A stretch of 64,000 nucleotides of DNA from Vibrio zhugei (GCF_003716875.1 NZ_CP033078.1:2294001-2358000), one strand, 5' to 3'. Shown: positions 38,226-50,819, counted from the first letter of the stretch. Program-made: numbers and translations. Notes: generated from the letters alone by a model not told the origin.

Positions 38226-38495
38226 TTAGCGACGTAGGCCAAGACGTTTGATTAGGTCGTGGTAACGAGCTAGGTTCTTACCTTTAAGGTAATCTAGAAG
38301 TTTACGACGACGAGAAACCATGCGTAGAAGACCACGACGGCTGTGGTGATCGCCTTTGTGCTCTTTAAAGTGACCTTGAAGGTGGTTGATTGAAGCAGTA
38401 AGTAGTGCTACTTGAACTTCTGGTGAACCAGTGTCACCTTCTTCACGTGCATATTCTGCAACGATTGCTGCTTTAGTTTCTGCATTCAGAGACAT
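38226..38495 (-). CDS. rpsO: 30S ribosomal protein S15
   Basis: The 89-aa protein has the S15 core [20 protein letters not shown] and [20 protein letters not shown]. It binds 16S rRNA helices 20-22 early in 30S assembly. TTAGGAGA precedes the ATG. Order truB-rpsO-pnp is conserved. Confidence 0.98.
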   Translation of the reverse strand: MSLNAETKAAIVAEYAREEGDTGSPEVQVALLTASINHLQGHFKEHKGDHHSRRGLLRMVSRRRKLLDYLKGKNLARYHDLIKRLGLRR

Positions 38496-38624
38496 AATTC
38501 TCTCCTAAGAGTTAATATAATCAAAATGTATCAGCCAATCTCTGATTCAGCCGATACGATGAACCGCGAATTATAGGGAATAACCGCCTAGCATACAAGC
38601 ACTATCCCTCGCTAACTCACGAGT

Positions 38625-39572
38625 TTATTCTTCGCTTTGTGTGTAAACCACTAACCGTTTAGGCGCGATGTTGCCAGGTTCCGTCACTTGCCCGACTCCG
38701 AGGAAGAGCTGGTCATCCCCTCCCAACATACGAACCATACCATCGTTAGGCGTATTAGCGACGATGACTGATTGACCATGTTGGACCTTGTCTATCTGTT
38801 CTCCTGTCATATAAACAGCAGGCAAACTTTCAACGGCAGTATCCATCGGTAATAACAACGGATCCAACAAGTCTTTCGGGGCGATCTCTTGCGACTGAGC
38901 TTGCTCAACTAATTCGTTCAGTTGCTCTAACGTCACCATGCGCTCATAAGGGTAATTCGCGACACCAGTACGACGTAAATAGATTACGTGGGCACCGCAC
39001 CCTAAAAGCTCACCAAGATCATCAACGATAGTACGAATGTAAGTGCCTTTAGAACAATGCACTTCCATTTCAACTTCATCGCCTTCAAAACGAATCAGAT
39101 CGATATCATAGACATGAATCGTTCTGGATTCGCGTGGTACGTCGATCCCTTCACGAGCGTACTCGTATAACGGGCGACCTTGATATTTTAACGCAGAAAA
39201 CATCGAAGGCACCTGCTGACTTTCCCCTTTAAAGGTTTCGATTTGACGCAACAGCGTGTCTTTCTCAACATCAACAGGGCGAGTTTCAACCACCTCGCCA
39301 TCCGAATCAGACGTATTCGTGCGTTCACCTAATTTAGCGATCACACGATAACGCTTATCGGAATCAAGCAAAAACTGCGAAAACTTAGTCGCTTCACCTA
39401 AGCACACAGGCAACATACCGGTTGCGAGCGGATCTAACGCCCCCGTATGGCCCGCTTTTTCGGCAAAAAACAGGCGCTTTACTTTCTGTAACGCATCATT
39501 GGACGAGATACCTGTCGGTTTATCTAACAGCACCACGCCATTAACAGCACGGCCTTTGCGTCGTCTTGCCAT
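38625..39572 (-). CDS. truB: tRNA pseudouridine-55 synthase TruB
   Basis: The 315-aa protein has the catalytic segment [15 protein letters not shown] with the essential Asp, then the typical [13 protein letters not shown] and [15 protein letters not shown] motifs and a C-terminal PUA-like part. It makes pseudouridine 55 in the T loop of tRNAs. Its ATG overlaps the rbfA stop (TAATG), so the two are coupled. Confidence 0.98.
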   Translation of the reverse strand: MARRRKGRAVNGVVLLDKPTGISSNDALQKVKRLFFAEKAGHTGALDPLATGMLPVCLGEATKFSQFLLDSDKRYRVIAKLGERTNTSDSDGEVVETRPVDVEKDTLLRQIETFKGESQQVPSMFSALKYQGRPLYEYAREGIDVPRESRTIHVYDIDLIRFEGDEVEMEVHCSKGTYIRTIVDDLGELLGCGAHVIYLRRTGVANYPYERMVTLEQLNELVEQAQSQEIAPKDLLDPLLLPMDTAVESLPAVYMTGEQIDKVQHGQSVIVANTPNDGMVRMLGGDDQLFLGVGQVTEPGNIAPKRLVVYTQSEE

Positions 39573-39970
39573 TACTCTTCGTCCTCTTTGCTACCTGACT
39601 CTTGCTGTTTGCGTTGGTCATTACTGACCACTTCAGAGACAAGGTTAGACATACGCATCCCTTCAACCAGGGTATTGTCGTATTGAAAACGAATTTCAGG
39701 GGTCAAACGTAAACGAATACGACGACCAAGCATCATACGAACATGAACTTCGTGTTCACGTAGCGCTTTCAAACACGATTCAGGGGTTTGCTCTCCGACA
39801 CACAAAAAGGTCACGAAGACTTTGGCGTAGGAGAGATCTCGTGAAACTTCCACATCAGAAATCGTCACCATTCCGATACGTGAATCGCGAACTTCACGTT
39901 GTAGAATCATCGCGAGTTCTTTTTGTAGTTGCTGACTCACTCGTTGAGTACGGCTAAATTCTTTTGGCAT
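39572..39970 (-). CDS. rbfA: Ribosome-binding factor A
   Basis: The 132-aa protein starts [20 protein letters not shown] at the ATG at 39970, with GGGAG 8 nt before it; the longer frame to 40036 is not used. A KH-like fold includes [14 protein letters not shown] and [15 protein letters not shown]. RbfA helps 30S maturation and cold adaptation. It lies between infB and truB in the conserved operon. Confidence 0.97.
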   Translation of the reverse strand: MPKEFSRTQRVSQQLQKELAMILQREVRDSRIGMVTISDVEVSRDLSYAKVFVTFLCVGEQTPESCLKALREHEVHVRMMLGRRIRLRLTPEIRFQYDNTLVEGMRMSNLVSEVVSNDQRKQQESGSKEDEE

Positions 39971-40069
39971 ATCTTTTCTCCCTAACAGAAAGAATGGGGG
40001 GATGGTCAAGCCAGCCCCCCATGGTGTATTTAACAACCGAATGTTGCCTGATTAAGCAAGCAAAGTTGA

Positions 40070-42781
40070 TTAATCAATCGTACGTTTAATCTCAATAGTT
40101 TCAAATACTTCGATTTGGTCACCAACGCGAACATCATTGTAGTTCTTAACGCCAATACCACATTCGTAGCCATTCTTCACTTCTTGAACGTCATCTTTAA
40201 AGCGACGTAGTGATTCTAGCTCGCCTTCGTAAATAACCACGTTTTCACGTAGCACACGAATTGGGCTGTTACGCTTGATCACACCTTCAGTCACCATACA
40301 ACCGGCAATCGAGCCAATTTTTGGTGATTTAAATACGTCACGAACTTGCGCAAGACCAATGATTTGCTGTTGGAACTCAGGAGCAAGCATGCCGCTCATT
40401 GCTTGTTTCACTTCGTCGATCAATTGATAAATGATTGAGTAGTAACGAAGATCCAAGTTCTCTGTTTCAACAGTACGACGTGCAGAGGCATCAGCACGCA
40501 CGTTGAAACCAACAACGATAGCATTAGATGCAGCTGCCAGCACGGCATCCGTTTCAGTAATACCACCGACACCTGAACCTACGATATTCACTTTCACTTC
40601 ATCAGTAGATAGCTTACGTAGTGAGTCAGCAATCGCTTCAACAGAACCCTGAACATCCGCTTTCAATACGATGTTCAATTCCGCTACGTCACCAGAAGTC
40701 ATGTTAGAGAACATGTTTTCTAGTTTCGCTTTTTGCTGACGAGCCAGTTTCACTTCACGGAATTTACCTTGACGGTAGTTAGCCACTTCGCGCGCTTTAC
40801 GTTCGTCACGAACAACCGTCGCTTCGTCACCTGCAGCAGGAACACCGGACAAACCGAGTATTTCTACTGGGATTGATGGACCCGCTTCTGTGATTTCTTC
40901 ACCCAGTTCATCACGCATCGCACGAACACGACCATACTCTTGACCACAAAGAACGATATCGCCTTTATTTAGAGTACCAGACTGAACAAGAACCGTTGCT
41001 ACTGGGCCACGACCTTTATCAAGACGAGATTCAATCACAACACCAGAAGCCATACCTTCAGAGACAGATTTCAGCTCTAATACTTCCGCCTGTAGCAAGA
41101 TCGCTTCAAGTAGTTGTTCGATGTTGGTTCCCTGTTTAGCAGAGATGTGAACAAACATGTTCTCACCGCCCCATTCTTCAGGAATAACATCATAAGCAGC
41201 CAGTTCGTTCTTCACGTTATCTGGGTTTGCGCCATCTTTATCGATTTTGTTAACCGCAACAATCAAAGGTACGCCAGCCGCTTTCGCGTGCTGAACTGCT
41301 TCGATAGTCTGAGGCATAACACCATCATCAGCCGCAACAACCAAGACAACGATATCCGTCGCTTGTGCACCACGTGCACGCATTGAGGTAAAGGCCGCGT
41401 GTCCAGGAGTATCTAAGAAGGTAATCATACCTGTCTCAGTTTTCACATGGTAAGCACCAATGTGCTGAGTAATACCACCGGCTTCGCCCGTTGCTACGTG
41501 AGTACGACGAATGTAGTCAAGTGTTGACGTTTTACCATGGTCAACGTGGCCCATGATCGTCACAACTGGCGCTCGTGGTTCAGTTGACTGAACATCCGAT
41601 TGATCACGGTCAGAAAGAATCGCTTCTTCTAATTCGTTTTCTTTTCTTAGAATAACTTTGTGACCCATTTCTTCAGCAACTAATTGCGCTGTTTCTTGGT
41701 CAATCACTTGGTTAATGGTCGCCATCGCGCCCATTTTCATCATTGTTTTAATGACTTCTGTGCCTTTTACCGACATTTTCTGAGCTAACTCAGATACGAC
41801 GATAGTTTCACCGATAACAACTTCAGATTTGGCCACAGTCGCGGTTTTATCAAAACCATGCTGCATAGATGAAGGCTTGTTCATACGACCTTTACGGCCC
41901 TTACCTTTACTACGAGAGCGTGCGTTACGTTCTTGACGGTCGTCACGTGAGGACATTTTTTTCTTAGCCGCGCGGCGAGTTACTGTGCCTTCTTCACGGC
42001 GATCAGCCTCATCTTCCGCTTCACGAGCGTAGGTTGAAGTTGTTAAGTGGTAATCTGTTTTCTCTTCCATAGCACCTTTTTTCTCTTCATCGGCAGACCA
42101 ACGCTCGGCGTTTTGTGCAGCTAGTTTGCGTGCTTCTTCAAGCTGACGCTGGGCTTCCGCTTCTGCCTTGCGCTGTGCTTCTTCTTCCTGACGACGTTTC
42201 AGCTCTTCGGTCTCTAGACGGACAGCTTCTTGCTGAGCTTTTTGCTCATCAGTCTGCGTACGTTTCGCTTGGTCTTGGGGCTCACGTTCCGTTTTTGCTT
42301 TTGCTTCCGCTTCACGTTTTGCCATTTGCTCTGCTTCACGTTTCGCTTTTTCTTCAGCTTCACGTTTTGCCTTTTCCTCGGCTTCACGTTGTGCTGCAGC
42401 TTCTGCGTCACGTTTCGCTTGTTCTTCTGCTTCACGTTTCGCTGCTTCTTCAGCTTCACGTTTCGCTTCGTCTTCGATTGTTGCACGCTTTACGTAAGTA
42501 CGCTTTTTACGTACTTCAACCTGGATATTCTTACTTTTACCACCGCCTGCATTGACACTCAGTGTACTGCGTTTTTTACGCTGCAATGTCAAGCGGGTTG
42601 GCTCTGTGCCTACATTATCACTAGGATCTTTACGTAAAAAGGAAAGAAGACGTTGCTTCTCACCATCAGTTACGTTGTCTGAACTAGACTTAGGCATACC
42701 AGCCTCAGCAAGTTGTTCTAATAAGCGGTCAACTGGAGTACCAATTTCTTCACTCAGTGCTTTAACTGTAAGTTGTGTCAT
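40070..42781 (-). CDS. infB: Translation initiation factor IF-2
   Basis: The 903-aa protein has an N-terminal IF2_N domain, a long charged coil built from repeats of [13 protein letters not shown] type (about residues 100-230), then the GTPase domain with [17 protein letters not shown] and NKIDKDGA, and the fMet-tRNA-binding C-terminus. It places initiator tRNA on the 30S subunit. Internal starts giving shorter forms are known in enterobacteria and may exist here. The initiator tRNA gene lies in the same cluster. Confidence 0.98.
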   Translation of the reverse strand: MTQLTVKALSEEIGTPVDRLLEQLAEAGMPKSSSDNVTDGEKQRLLSFLRKDPSDNVGTEPTRLTLQRKKRSTLSVNAGGGKSKNIQVEVRKKRTYVKRATIEDEAKREAEEAAKREAEEQAKRDAEAAAQREAEEKAKREAEEKAKREAEQMAKREAEAKAKTEREPQDQAKRTQTDEQKAQQEAVRLETEELKRRQEEEAQRKAEAEAQRQLEEARKLAAQNAERWSADEEKKGAMEEKTDYHLTTSTYAREAEDEADRREEGTVTRRAAKKKMSSRDDRQERNARSRSKGKGRKGRMNKPSSMQHGFDKTATVAKSEVVIGETIVVSELAQKMSVKGTEVIKTMMKMGAMATINQVIDQETAQLVAEEMGHKVILRKENELEEAILSDRDQSDVQSTEPRAPVVTIMGHVDHGKTSTLDYIRRTHVATGEAGGITQHIGAYHVKTETGMITFLDTPGHAAFTSMRARGAQATDIVVLVVAADDGVMPQTIEAVQHAKAAGVPLIVAVNKIDKDGANPDNVKNELAAYDVIPEEWGGENMFVHISAKQGTNIEQLLEAILLQAEVLELKSVSEGMASGVVIESRLDKGRGPVATVLVQSGTLNKGDIVLCGQEYGRVRAMRDELGEEITEAGPSIPVEILGLSGVPAAGDEATVVRDERKAREVANYRQGKFREVKLARQQKAKLENMFSNMTSGDVAELNIVLKADVQGSVEAIADSLRKLSTDEVKVNIVGSGVGGITETDAVLAAASNAIVVGFNVRADASARRTVETENLDLRYYSIIYQLIDEVKQAMSGMLAPEFQQQIIGLAQVRDVFKSPKIGSIAGCMVTEGVIKRNSPIRVLRENVVIYEGELESLRRFKDDVQEVKNGYECGIGVKNYNDVRVGDQIEVFETIEIKRTID

Positions 42782-42804
42782 GCCGCTTCCTCCCCTTGCC
42801 GATG

Positions 42805-44292
42805 TTACGCTTCTTCACCAAACCAGCAGATATTTCGGGCCGCCATGATAAGCTCACCGGCACGCTCCTCAGACAAACCTTCAACGTCTTCTAGCTCATC
42901 CACACCTTGGTCTGCAAGATCTTCCAGTGTTACTACACCTTTAGCAGCCAATTTGAAAGCCAGTTCACGTTCAAGGCCTGATAGGCTCAATAAATCTTCA
43001 GCTGGTTCTGCGCCGTTGTATGATTCTTCTTGTGCTAGAGCAATTGTCGTTAGTGCTTGTTTTGCACGACCGCGTAGCTCTTCGACAAGATCTTCATCTA
43101 AACCTTCTACTTCAAGAAGTTCATTGACTGGCACATACGCCACTTCTTCCAAAGTAGAAAATCCTTCTTCCACCAAAAGTTCTGCGAAGTCCTGCTCAAC
43201 ATCAAGATACTTCATAAAGTTCTCAATAGCAGCTGTCGATTCTTCTTGGTGTTTCTTCTGTAGGTCATCAACCGTCATCACATTCAGTTCCCAACCAGTC
43301 AGTTGAGATGCTAGACGAACGTTTTGACCGCTACGACCGATTGCTTGCGCTAAATTATCGGCTTCAACCGCAATGTCCATAGAGTTCGCATCTTCATCAA
43401 CAATGATGGATGCCACATCTGCAGGTGCCATGGCGTTAATCACGAATTGTGCTGGGTTATCATCCCAAAGAACAATATCAATACGCTCACCACCAAGTTC
43501 ACTGGATACCGCTTGAACACGCGCACCGCGCATGCCAACACAAGCACCGACTGGGTCAATGCGTTTGTCGTTGGTTTTAACGGCAATTTTTGCACGAGAA
43601 CCTGGATCACGCGCCGCCCCTTTAAGCTCAATCATTTCTTCGCCAATTTCCGGTACTTCAACACGAAATAATTCAGCAAGCATTTCAGGCTTAGAGCGAG
43701 TGATAAATAATTGGAAACCACGCGCATCTGGGCGAACAGCATACAGCAAACCACGTACGCGGTCACCTGGACGGAAGTTTTCACGTGGCAATTGGTCTTC
43801 ACGTAAAATGACGGCTTCAGCGTTATTACCTAAGTCAAGAATCACCGTTTCACGGTTGACTTTCTTAACAACGCCCGTCACTAACTCGCCTTCGTTATCA
43901 ATAAATTGTTCAACAACTTGTGCGCGTTCCGCTTCACGTACTTTCTGTACGATAACTTGTTTCGCCGTTTGTGTGGTAATACGGTCAAACGTCACTGATT
44001 CAATTTCATCTTCAACGAAGTCGCCCAGACCTAGCGTCTCATCTTCATACTGAGCCGCTTCAATCGAGATTTCTTTGGTTGGATTTTCAACTTCTTCAAC
44101 CACTAACCAGCGACGGTAAGTGTCGAACTCACCGGTTTTACGGTCAATTTCGACACGAACTTCAATTTCAAATTCATGCTTCTTTTTCGTTGAAGTCGCT
44201 AATGCGATTTCAAGCGCTTCAAAAATACGCTCACGAGGTACCGCTTTCTCGTTAGAAACCGCCTCAACAACCGCTAAAATTTCTTTACTCAT
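42805..44292 (-). CDS. nusA: Transcription termination/antitermination factor NusA
   Basis: The 495-aa protein has the N-terminal RNA polymerase-binding domain, an S1 domain ([20 protein letters not shown] near 132), two KH domains ([40 protein letters not shown]) and two acidic C-terminal repeats. It modulates pausing, termination and rRNA antitermination. It lies between rimP and infB with short gaps, as in E. coli. Confidence 0.98.
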   Translation of the reverse strand: MSKEILAVVEAVSNEKAVPRERIFEALEIALATSTKKKHEFEIEVRVEIDRKTGEFDTYRRWLVVEEVENPTKEISIEAAQYEDETLGLGDFVEDEIESVTFDRITTQTAKQVIVQKVREAERAQVVEQFIDNEGELVTGVVKKVNRETVILDLGNNAEAVILREDQLPRENFRPGDRVRGLLYAVRPDARGFQLFITRSKPEMLAELFRVEVPEIGEEMIELKGAARDPGSRAKIAVKTNDKRIDPVGACVGMRGARVQAVSSELGGERIDIVLWDDNPAQFVINAMAPADVASIIVDEDANSMDIAVEADNLAQAIGRSGQNVRLASQLTGWELNVMTVDDLQKKHQEESTAAIENFMKYLDVEQDFAELLVEEGFSTLEEVAYVPVNELLEVEGLDEDLVEELRGRAKQALTTIALAQEESYNGAEPAEDLLSLSGLERELAFKLAAKGVVTLEDLADQGVDELEDVEGLSEERAGELIMAARNICWFGEEA

Positions 44293-44310
44293 CTTTCTAG
44301 CCTCTAAGAC

Positions 44311-44766
44311 TTAAAATTTAGGGATCAGGTTAGCTTTTGCGATATTACTTAACGCAAAATGTTCTTGTTGCCCATCAACACTGATCGCAACGGTTTCTCC
44401 GTCAACGGCGTCAATGACACCACTCCATTTACGACGGTTGCCAACAGCCATTTTCAGAACGAGGCTGACCTCGTGACCAATAAATTGCTCATAATGTGCG
44501 ATTTTAAACAGTGGTCGCTCTAAACCAGGAGAAGACACTTCAAGGTTATAAGCCACTGATATAGGATCTTCTACATCTAAAACCGCACTGATTTGTCGAC
44601 TTACTTCAGCGCAATCATCAACATTAATACCATTTTCATGGTCGACAAAAACACGTAATGTTGAGTGCTGCCCTGCACGTATAAATTCTAATCCAACCAG
44701 CTCATAACCTGAAGCAACAACTGGTGCTTCAAGTAGTTCAGTTAGTTGTCTCTCTAAACCAGTCAT
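44311..44766 (-). CDS. rimP: Ribosome maturation factor RimP
   Basis: The 151-aa protein starts [20 protein letters not shown] at the ATG at 44766, with GGAG 8 nt upstream; E. coli RimP has 150 aa. Characteristic parts are [20 protein letters not shown] and [16 protein letters not shown]. It aids early 30S assembly. It opens the rimP-nusA-infB-rbfA-truB group behind a terminator-like leader. Confidence 0.96.
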   Translation of the reverse strand: MTGLERQLTELLEAPVVASGYELVGLEFIRAGQHSTLRVFVDHENGINVDDCAEVSRQISAVLDVEDPISVAYNLEVSSPGLERPLFKIAHYEQFIGHEVSLVLKMAVGNRRKWSGVIDAVDGETVAISVDGQQEHFALSNIAKANLIPKF

Positions 44767-44782
44767 TTCAACCACTCCAGAA

Positions 44783-44804
44783 ACAAAAAAAGGGCCTAGA
44801 GCCC
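44783..44804 (-). terminator. Terminator-like attenuator just upstream of rimP
   Basis: On the complement strand GGGC-TCTAG-GCCC is followed by seven T residues and lies only about 17 bp before the rimP start. It could attenuate the operon, in series with the terminator at 44858-44884. Confidence 0.8.
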
Positions 44805-44857
44805 AATTTAAATTCCAAACAAAAACCCGAATCATGATTTCATGAAATTCAGATAAC

Positions 44858-44884
44858 AAAAAACCCCGATAGCCGGGGTTTTTT
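44858..44884 (-). terminator. Terminator after the tRNA pair
   Basis: AAACCCCG-ATAGC-CGGGGTTT, bordered by A and T runs, lies 85 bp after the tRNA-fMet gene. In E. coli similar terminators lie between metY and rimP. Confidence 0.9.
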
Positions 44885-44968
44885 GATGCTGGACCCTGAT
44901 AAATTGAGAATTACTTCTCAATTGCAGTGAGGTTAACACTGCCAAACTTGCATCCAAACCTAAAAGGT

Positions 44969-45045
<77 letters not shown>

Positions 45046-45099
45046 TCCGACTTGTAATGCATTATACGCATTAAACAAAGATTTACAAGTTTGTAAATA

Positions 45100-45182
45100 T
45101 GGTGCCGAGAGAGGGACTCGAACCCTCACACCGAAGCGCTAGCACCTCATGCTAGTGTGTCTACCAATTTCACCATCTCGGC
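45100..45182 (-). tRNA. tRNA-Leu (GAG)
   Basis: A class II tRNA with GCCGAGA/TCTCGGC acceptor stem, anticodon GAG in TAGCATGAGGTGCTA, a variable arm, GGTTCGAGTCC T loop and an encoded CCA. It lies between secG and tRNA-fMet as in E. coli (leuU). Confidence 0.95.
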
Positions 45183-45208
45183 ATAAACCTGACTTATCCT
45201 AAGATAAG

Positions 45209-45577
45209 TTATTGAGGGACGTTACTATCAGATTTTGTATCTGTTGATTCGTCACTCGCAGCCGGAGCTGCATTATCACTCGCTTTATTGTCTAATTGCG
45301 TTTGACCTTGTGTTGGGTCAACCCATTTAGAATCTGTTTTATGAGTAGAATAATTACCCAAAACTAAGCTAGTAACTAAAAAAATCAGTGCAAAAATTGC
45401 AGTCATTCGGGTTAGGAAATTTCCTGAGCCACTCGAACCAAAAACTGTATTTGAGGCACCAGCACCGAATGAGGCTCCCATATCTGCGCCTTTACCTTGC
45501 TGTATCAGCACTAAGCCAATGATACCAACCGCAGCCAACAGGTAAATCACAAGTAGAGCTGTATACATGTCGTCCAC
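45209..45577 (-). CDS. secG: Protein-export membrane protein SecG
   Basis: The 122-aa protein has two membrane helices (about residues 3-23 and 54-74) around the conserved loop QQGKGADMGASFGAGAS and GSSGSGNFLTR. It is the small SecYEG subunit. The polar C-terminal tail is variable. It is co-directional with the two downstream tRNAs. Confidence 0.96.
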   Translation of the reverse strand: MDDMYTALLVIYLLAAVGIIGLVLIQQGKGADMGASFGAGASNTVFGSSGSGNFLTRMTAIFALIFLVTSLVLGNYSTHKTDSKWVDPTQGQTQLDNKASDNAAPAASDESTDTKSDSNVPQ

Positions 45578-45808
45578 CTATGTTCCAATTTGTTGAGCCA
45601 GCGCCGTTCTTATCATAGGACTTGAACAAGGCTAGCGACCTTCCTCTCAGAAGGCGGAGGCAATACTAACCAATGCTCACTCAACTGACAAGAGGATTTT
45701 ATAAAAAAAAGTGAATAATGAATTTAAACGCTCAAAAAAAGGCCAAAAACACAAACTCTTTAATAAAATTCAAGTTATTAGCCTAATTTCCATACAGCGC
45801 AAAGCACG

Positions 45809-47149
45809 TTAACAGTTGTCTTTGACCACTTGTGCGATATCAAGAGCCGATTGCTGTACCAGCTCTGCATCTTCCCCTTCCACCATGACACGGATTAATG
45901 GTTCGGTACCTGACTTACGTAACAGCACACGTCCTTTATCCGCTAACTTGCCTTCAACCGTTGCAACGGCTGCTAGCACTTTTTCATGTTCTAGCGGGTT
46001 AGTTTCACCACTGAAACGGACATTTTCAAGGACCTGAGGGTAAAGTGTCATTCCCGCAGTGAGTTCATGCAGGGGTTGATGATTCTCTGCAATCGCCGTT
46101 AGCATACGTAAAGCGGCAACAATCGCATCCCCAGTGGTGACACTATCTAAAAGAATAATATGGCCAGAGTTTTCAGCACCGATTGACCAGTTATTTTCGA
46201 CGAGCGCTTCCATCACATAACGATCGCCAACCGCAGCCCGTTGAAATGGAATACCAAGTTCTTTAAGCCCATTTTCCATACCTAGGTTGGTCATCAAAGT
46301 TCCCACAACACCACCTTGCAAGGTACCACGACGTTGCTCATTACGTGCAATCACGTAGGCAATCTGATCGCCATCGACTTTATTGCCTTGAGCATCGACC
46401 ATGATCAAACGATCGCCATCCCCATCGAAAGCCAAGCCCAGATCTGCCTGTTCCACCACGACTCGTGCTTGCAGTGCGCGAACATCTGTCGCTCCGACTT
46501 CATCATTGATGTTAGTACCATTAGGCTCAACCCCAATCGCAATAACATCGGCTCCCAATTCACGGAACACACTAGGCGCAATATGGTACGTTGCTCCATG
46601 CGCACAATCGATAACTAGCTTGAGTCCTTCTAAACTGAGACTGTGAGGGAAGGTGCTTTTACAAAATTCGATATATCGCCCAGCCGCATCGATTAAACGC
46701 GATGCCTTGCCTAGCAAGCCAGATTCGACACAATCAATCTCTTGATCTAATTGCGCTTCAATCGCTAATTCGACATCGTCCGGTAATTTGGTGCCATGAG
46801 CGGAAAAAAACTTAATGCCATTATCATAATAAGGATTATGTGATGCAGAGATAACAATACCGGCTTCTGCGCGGAATGTTTGTGTTAAGTAAGCCACGGC
46901 GGGCGTCGGCATTGGGCCAGTTAAAACGGCATTAAGACCCGCCGCGGCAAGACCAGCTTCAAGTGCCGATTCAAGCATATAACCAGAGATCCGAGTATCT
47001 TTACCAATGATCACTTTTTTCGTGCCTTGCTGTGCTAGGACACGCCCTGCCGCCCAACCGAGCTTTAAAACAAAGTCTGGAGTAATTGGATACTGACCTA
47101 CTTTACCTCGTACCCCATCTGTACCGAAATAACGTCTTTCTTGTGACAT
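45809..47149 (-). CDS. glmM: Phosphoglucosamine mutase
   Basis: The 446-aa protein has the phosphoserine loop [17 protein letters not shown], the metal loop [11 protein letters not shown] and the substrate loop ENSGHI. It converts glucosamine 6-phosphate to glucosamine 1-phosphate for peptidoglycan and LPS. E. coli GlmM has 445 aa. It follows folP with 24 bp between. Confidence 0.98.
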   Translation of the reverse strand: MSQERRYFGTDGVRGKVGQYPITPDFVLKLGWAAGRVLAQQGTKKVIIGKDTRISGYMLESALEAGLAAAGLNAVLTGPMPTPAVAYLTQTFRAEAGIVISASHNPYYDNGIKFFSAHGTKLPDDVELAIEAQLDQEIDCVESGLLGKASRLIDAAGRYIEFCKSTFPHSLSLEGLKLVIDCAHGATYHIAPSVFRELGADVIAIGVEPNGTNINDEVGATDVRALQARVVVEQADLGLAFDGDGDRLIMVDAQGNKVDGDQIAYVIARNEQRRGTLQGGVVGTLMTNLGMENGLKELGIPFQRAAVGDRYVMEALVENNWSIGAENSGHIILLDSVTTGDAIVAALRMLTAIAENHQPLHELTAGMTLYPQVLENVRFSGETNPLEHEKVLAAVATVEGKLADKGRVLLRKSGTEPLIRVMVEGEDAELVQQSALDIAQVVKDNC

Positions 47150-47173
47150 ATCTAGCCCTTAACTTATTTAATC

Positions 47174-48010
47174 TCAAATACTTTTTTTCATTAATTCGAC
47201 GATTTTCATCGCTTCTATTGTTTCTTCAAAGTCGTGCACACGAATAATGTGCGCCCCTTTTGCTGCGGCCAGTGTAGCACAGGCCACACTACCGACCATG
47301 CACTCCGCCGGCTTTTTATTCAATGGTTTAAAAATCATCGATTTGCGTGACATGCCTGCTAAAACAGGCAATTGATATTGATGAAATTGTTCAAGATGCC
47401 CTAATAACTGATAGTTGTGTGCAACCGTTTTACCGAAGCCAAAGCCAGGGTCAATAATAATGTTACTGCGTAAAATCCCGGCTTGCTCACATGCGCGAAT
47501 TCGCTGCTGTAAGAAGTCGTCAACATCCGTAACCACATCTTGATAAGTAGGGGCATCCTGCATCGTTTTCGGTTGCCCTTGCATATGCATAATGCACACA
47601 GGAACCTGAGCCTGAGCAACCACCTGCAACGCTCCGTCTTCGCTCAGCGAGCGCACATCATTAATCAAATCCGCCCCTGCCGCTATCGCTTGCCGCATAA
47701 CTTCCGCTTTACTGGTGTCAATAGAAATCCAGATCTCTTGATCATGCTCGCGGATCGCCTTAACAACTGGGATAACACGCTCAAGCTCCTCTTCTAATGA
47801 CACTTCAGGAGCCCCAGGGCGTGTTGACTCTCCGCCAATATCAATGATGGCGACACCTGCGTCACGCATTTGTAACGCTCGTCGTAATGCGTTTTCCACT
47901 TGATTATAACGCCCGCCGTCGGAAAAAGAATCCGGTGTTGTGTTAAGAATTCCCATCACTAGTGGACTTTCTAATAACAATTGTTTTTTGGGGGTTTGCA
48001 GCTTCATCAT
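47174..48010 (-). CDS. folP: Dihydropteroate synthase
   Basis: The 278-aa protein has GILNTTPDSFSDGGRY near the N-terminus, DIGGESTRPGA, DLINDVRSL, PGFGFGKTVAHN and AGMSRKSMI, the TIM-barrel motifs binding pterin pyrophosphate and p-aminobenzoate, the target of sulfonamides. No change is evident in the loops that usually give resistance. ftsH-folP-glmM order is conserved. Confidence 0.97.
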   Translation of the reverse strand: MMKLQTPKKQLLLESPLVMGILNTTPDSFSDGGRYNQVENALRRALQMRDAGVAIIDIGGESTRPGAPEVSLEEELERVIPVVKAIREHDQEIWISIDTSKAEVMRQAIAAGADLINDVRSLSEDGALQVVAQAQVPVCIMHMQGQPKTMQDAPTYQDVVTDVDDFLQQRIRACEQAGILRSNIIIDPGFGFGKTVAHNYQLLGHLEQFHQYQLPVLAGMSRKSMIFKPLNKKPAECMVGSVACATLAAAKGAHIIRVHDFEETIEAMKIVELMKKSI

Positions 48011-48033
48011 GATTTATTCGTTCCTTGTATCAT

Positions 48034-48062
48034 AAAAAAAACCCCGACGAATCGGGGTTTTT
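48034..48062 (-). terminator. Terminator after ftsH
   Basis: AACCCCGA-CGAA-TCGGGGTT lies between A and T runs 16 bp after the ftsH stop, before folP; folP may still be reached by read-through. Confidence 0.9.
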
Positions 48063-48078
48063 ATACACTTAGTGATAA

Positions 48079-50082
48079 CTACTCAGTGTCTTTTTTCTTT
48101 TCTTCTTTTTGCGCTTCGCTATCATCCGAAGAGCTGTCTACAGCATTGGAATCTGTTGCTTGAGACTTGTGCTCTTCAGCGTTCTCGGTCTTGTCGACTG
48201 AATCATCAGACTGGTCAGCCGAGTCAGAAGCTTCCGCTTCACTGGCTTTTTCCAGACGATCAGACCATCCCGCAGGGTCACGAATGACGTCTTTACGAGC
48301 CATGAGGTCATCAATCTGCCCAGCATCGATAGTTTCATACTTCATCAATGCATCTTTCATTGAATGCAAGATATCCATATTGTCGATGAGTAGCTGACGA
48401 GCTCGCTCATAGTTGCGATCAATGATTTTACGAGTTTCATCATCGATGAGTTTCGCCGTATCATCCGACATATGCTTACTCTGATTCGCGCTGCGTCCAA
48501 GGAACACTTCGCCTTCTTCTTCAGAGTAAAGCATTGGGCCTAATTTTTCGGAAAAGCCCCATTGAGTGACCATCTTACGTGCAATATCTGTCGCACGCTC
48601 GATATCATTCGATGCTCCGGTTGATACTTTTTCAACACCGTAGATCAACTCTTCAGCTAAACGACCACCATACAGACTGGACACCATCGACTCGAGATGC
48701 TGTTTTGACATACTCACGCGATCTTGTTCAGGCAAGTACATCGTGACACCCAGCGCGCGACCGCGAGGAATGATCGATACTTTATAAACAGGATCGTGTT
48801 CTGGAACCAGACGACCGACAATCGCATGACCGGCTTCATGGTAAGCGGTGGAGGCTTTGGTTTCTTCCGACATGACCATAGAGCGGCGTTCAGCCCCCAT
48901 CATGATCTTGTCTTTCGCCAGCTCAAACTCAACCATCGAGACATTACGTTTATTACCACGCGCTGCAAATAGCGCCGCCTCATTGACTAAGTTCGCTAAA
49001 TCCGCACCGGAAAAGCCAGGGGTACCACGCGCGATCAACGATGGTTCAACATCATTCCCTAGCGGCACCTTACGCATGTGAACTTTAAGGATCTGTTCAC
49101 GGCCGCGCACATCCGGGAGACCAACAACCACTTGGCGGTCGAAACGACCAGGACGTAATAAAGCAGGATCCAATACATCAGGTCGGTTAGTGGCAGCGAT
49201 AACAATAATACCTTCGTTACCTTCAAAACCATCCATCTCTACCAGCATCTGGTTCAAGGTTTGCTCACGTTCATCGTGACCACCACCAACACCTGCGCCA
49301 CGTTGACGGCCAACCGCATCGATTTCATCAATAAAGATAATGCAAGGTGATGATTTTTTCGCTTGCTCAAACATGTCACGCACACGAGAAGCACCAACAC
49401 CAACAAACATTTCAACAAAATCCGAGCCTGAAATGGTAAAGAACGGCACCTTCGCTTCGCCTGCGATTGCTTTAGCAAGGAGGGTCTTACCTGTACCAGG
49501 AGGACCGACCATCAGAACACCAGTTGGAATTTTACCACCCAACTTTTGGAATCGACTTGGATCACGTAGATAATCCACCAACTCCTTTACGTCTTCTTTT
49601 GCTTCATCACAGCCAGCAACATCCACGAATGTCGTTTTGATCTGCTCTTCGCTCATCATGCGCGCTTTACTCTTACCAAACGACATAGCACCTTTGCCAC
49701 CGCCGCCTTGCATTTGACGCATGAAGAAAATCCAGACTCCGATCAACAGAATCATAGGGAACCACGAAATAAAGATTGTTCCTAACAAACTTTGTTTCTC
49801 TGGTGGTGTACCCTGAACTTTAACGTTCTGGTTAATCAAATCATCAAGAAGCTTTTGATCGTACACAGGCATATAAGTGACATAGTGTGAACTACCACCA
49901 TTTCGAGTGAAGGTAATTTCACTATTGTTGAACTTTGCTTCCTGTATTTGGCCTTGGCCAACTTCCTGTACAAATGTTGTATAATCTACTGTTTTCCCAT
50001 TACTGTCACCAGGGCCAAAGCTCTGAAAAACAGACATAAGAACAACCGCAATTACCAACCAAAGAATTAAATTTTTTGCCAT
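48079..50082 (-). CDS. ftsH: ATP-dependent zinc metalloprotease FtsH
   Basis: The 667-aa protein starts [20 protein letters not shown] at the ATG at 50082; an in-frame TTG three codons earlier is less likely. Two membrane helices (5-25 and about 100-120) flank a periplasmic domain. The AAA domain has [14 protein letters not shown] and the second region of homology [20 protein letters not shown]; the protease has HEAGH. It degrades membrane proteins, LpxC and sigma32. The C-terminal tail is unusually rich in Asp/Ser/Glu. Confidence 0.97.
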   Translation of the reverse strand: MAKNLILWLVIAVVLMSVFQSFGPGDSNGKTVDYTTFVQEVGQGQIQEAKFNNSEITFTRNGGSSHYVTYMPVYDQKLLDDLINQNVKVQGTPPEKQSLLGTIFISWFPMILLIGVWIFFMRQMQGGGGKGAMSFGKSKARMMSEEQIKTTFVDVAGCDEAKEDVKELVDYLRDPSRFQKLGGKIPTGVLMVGPPGTGKTLLAKAIAGEAKVPFFTISGSDFVEMFVGVGASRVRDMFEQAKKSSPCIIFIDEIDAVGRQRGAGVGGGHDEREQTLNQMLVEMDGFEGNEGIIVIAATNRPDVLDPALLRPGRFDRQVVVGLPDVRGREQILKVHMRKVPLGNDVEPSLIARGTPGFSGADLANLVNEAALFAARGNKRNVSMVEFELAKDKIMMGAERRSMVMSEETKASTAYHEAGHAIVGRLVPEHDPVYKVSIIPRGRALGVTMYLPEQDRVSMSKQHLESMVSSLYGGRLAEELIYGVEKVSTGASNDIERATDIARKMVTQWGFSEKLGPMLYSEEEGEVFLGRSANQSKHMSDDTAKLIDDETRKIIDRNYERARQLLIDNMDILHSMKDALMKYETIDAGQIDDLMARKDVIRDPAGWSDRLEKASEAEASDSADQSDDSVDKTENAEEHKSQATDSNAVDSSSDDSEAQKEEKKKDTE

Positions 50083-50189
50083 GTCACTCAAGGTGTCAGC
50101 CTCGCGATAACTAGTTGTAATTAAAGGTAGGGTACTACAGTTTTCAGGCCGTAGCTATAGGGTTCAATGTCATGATTACTGATAAAAGG

Positions 50190-50819
50190 TTACCCTTTGT
50201 AACCAGTAGCTACAACATAAACTTCTCGAGAACGAGCTCGTGAAGAATCAGGTTTACGGATTTTCACCGTCTTAAACATCGCTCTGATATTTTTAATATA
50301 CTCATCGAATCCTTCTCCTTGAAAGACTTTGACCACAAAACTGCCATTTTTTGCTAAAACTTCTCGGCACATATCTAACGCCAGTTCAACAAGATACATA
50401 GCTCTAGGCTGATCGACCGACTGATTACCAGCCATATTCGGAGCCATGTCCGACATAACCACATCGACCATCGCGGGTTGAATACGTTCTAACAATGCGT
50501 TGAGTACGGCTTCTTCCCGAAAATCCCCTTGTAAGAATGACACGCCCGCGATCGAATCCATCGACAATATGTCACAAGCAATCACTTGACCACTATCACC
50601 AACGATGCCTGCAGCATATTGTGACCAGCCTCCCGGAGCTGCGCCTAAATCGACTACCGTCATCCCGGATTTAATAAGCGCATCTTTTTTCTGTATTTCT
50701 TCAATTTTGAAGATAGCACGAGAACGATAGCCTTTCTTTTTTGCTTCGTTTACGTATTTATCGTCAAAGTGTTCTTTCAACCAGCGGCCCGAGCTCGCTG
50801 AATGCTTTTGTTTACTCAT
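50190..50819 (-). CDS. rlmE: 23S rRNA 2'-O-ribose U2552 methyltransferase RlmE
   Basis: The 209-aa FtsJ-like protein has the SAM site [15 protein letters not shown], the catalytic Lys/Asp context [13 protein letters not shown] and [13 protein letters not shown]. It methylates U2552 in late 50S assembly. It lies upstream of ftsH and is divergent from yhbY. Confidence 0.97.
   Translation of the reverse strand: MSKQKHSASSGRWLKEHFDDKYVNEAKKKGYRSRAIFKIEEIQKKDALIKSGMTVVDLGAAPGGWSQYAAGIVGDSGQVIACDILSMDSIAGVSFLQGDFREEAVLNALLERIQPAMVDVVMSDMAPNMAGNQSVDQPRAMYLVELALDMCREVLAKNGSFVVKVFQGEGFDEYIKNIRAMFKTVKIRKPDSSRARSREVYVVATGYKG

Noticed and set aside
42240..42480. Repetitive DNA in infB considered as a repeat element or CRISPR-like array
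   Set aside because: The repeats are short, irregular, in frame and code for the known charged coil of IF-2; there are no spacers.
42115..42637. Long frames opposite infB with Leu/Phe-rich repeats
   Set aside because: They are the complement of the charged KREAEE repeats of IF-2 and have no start signals.
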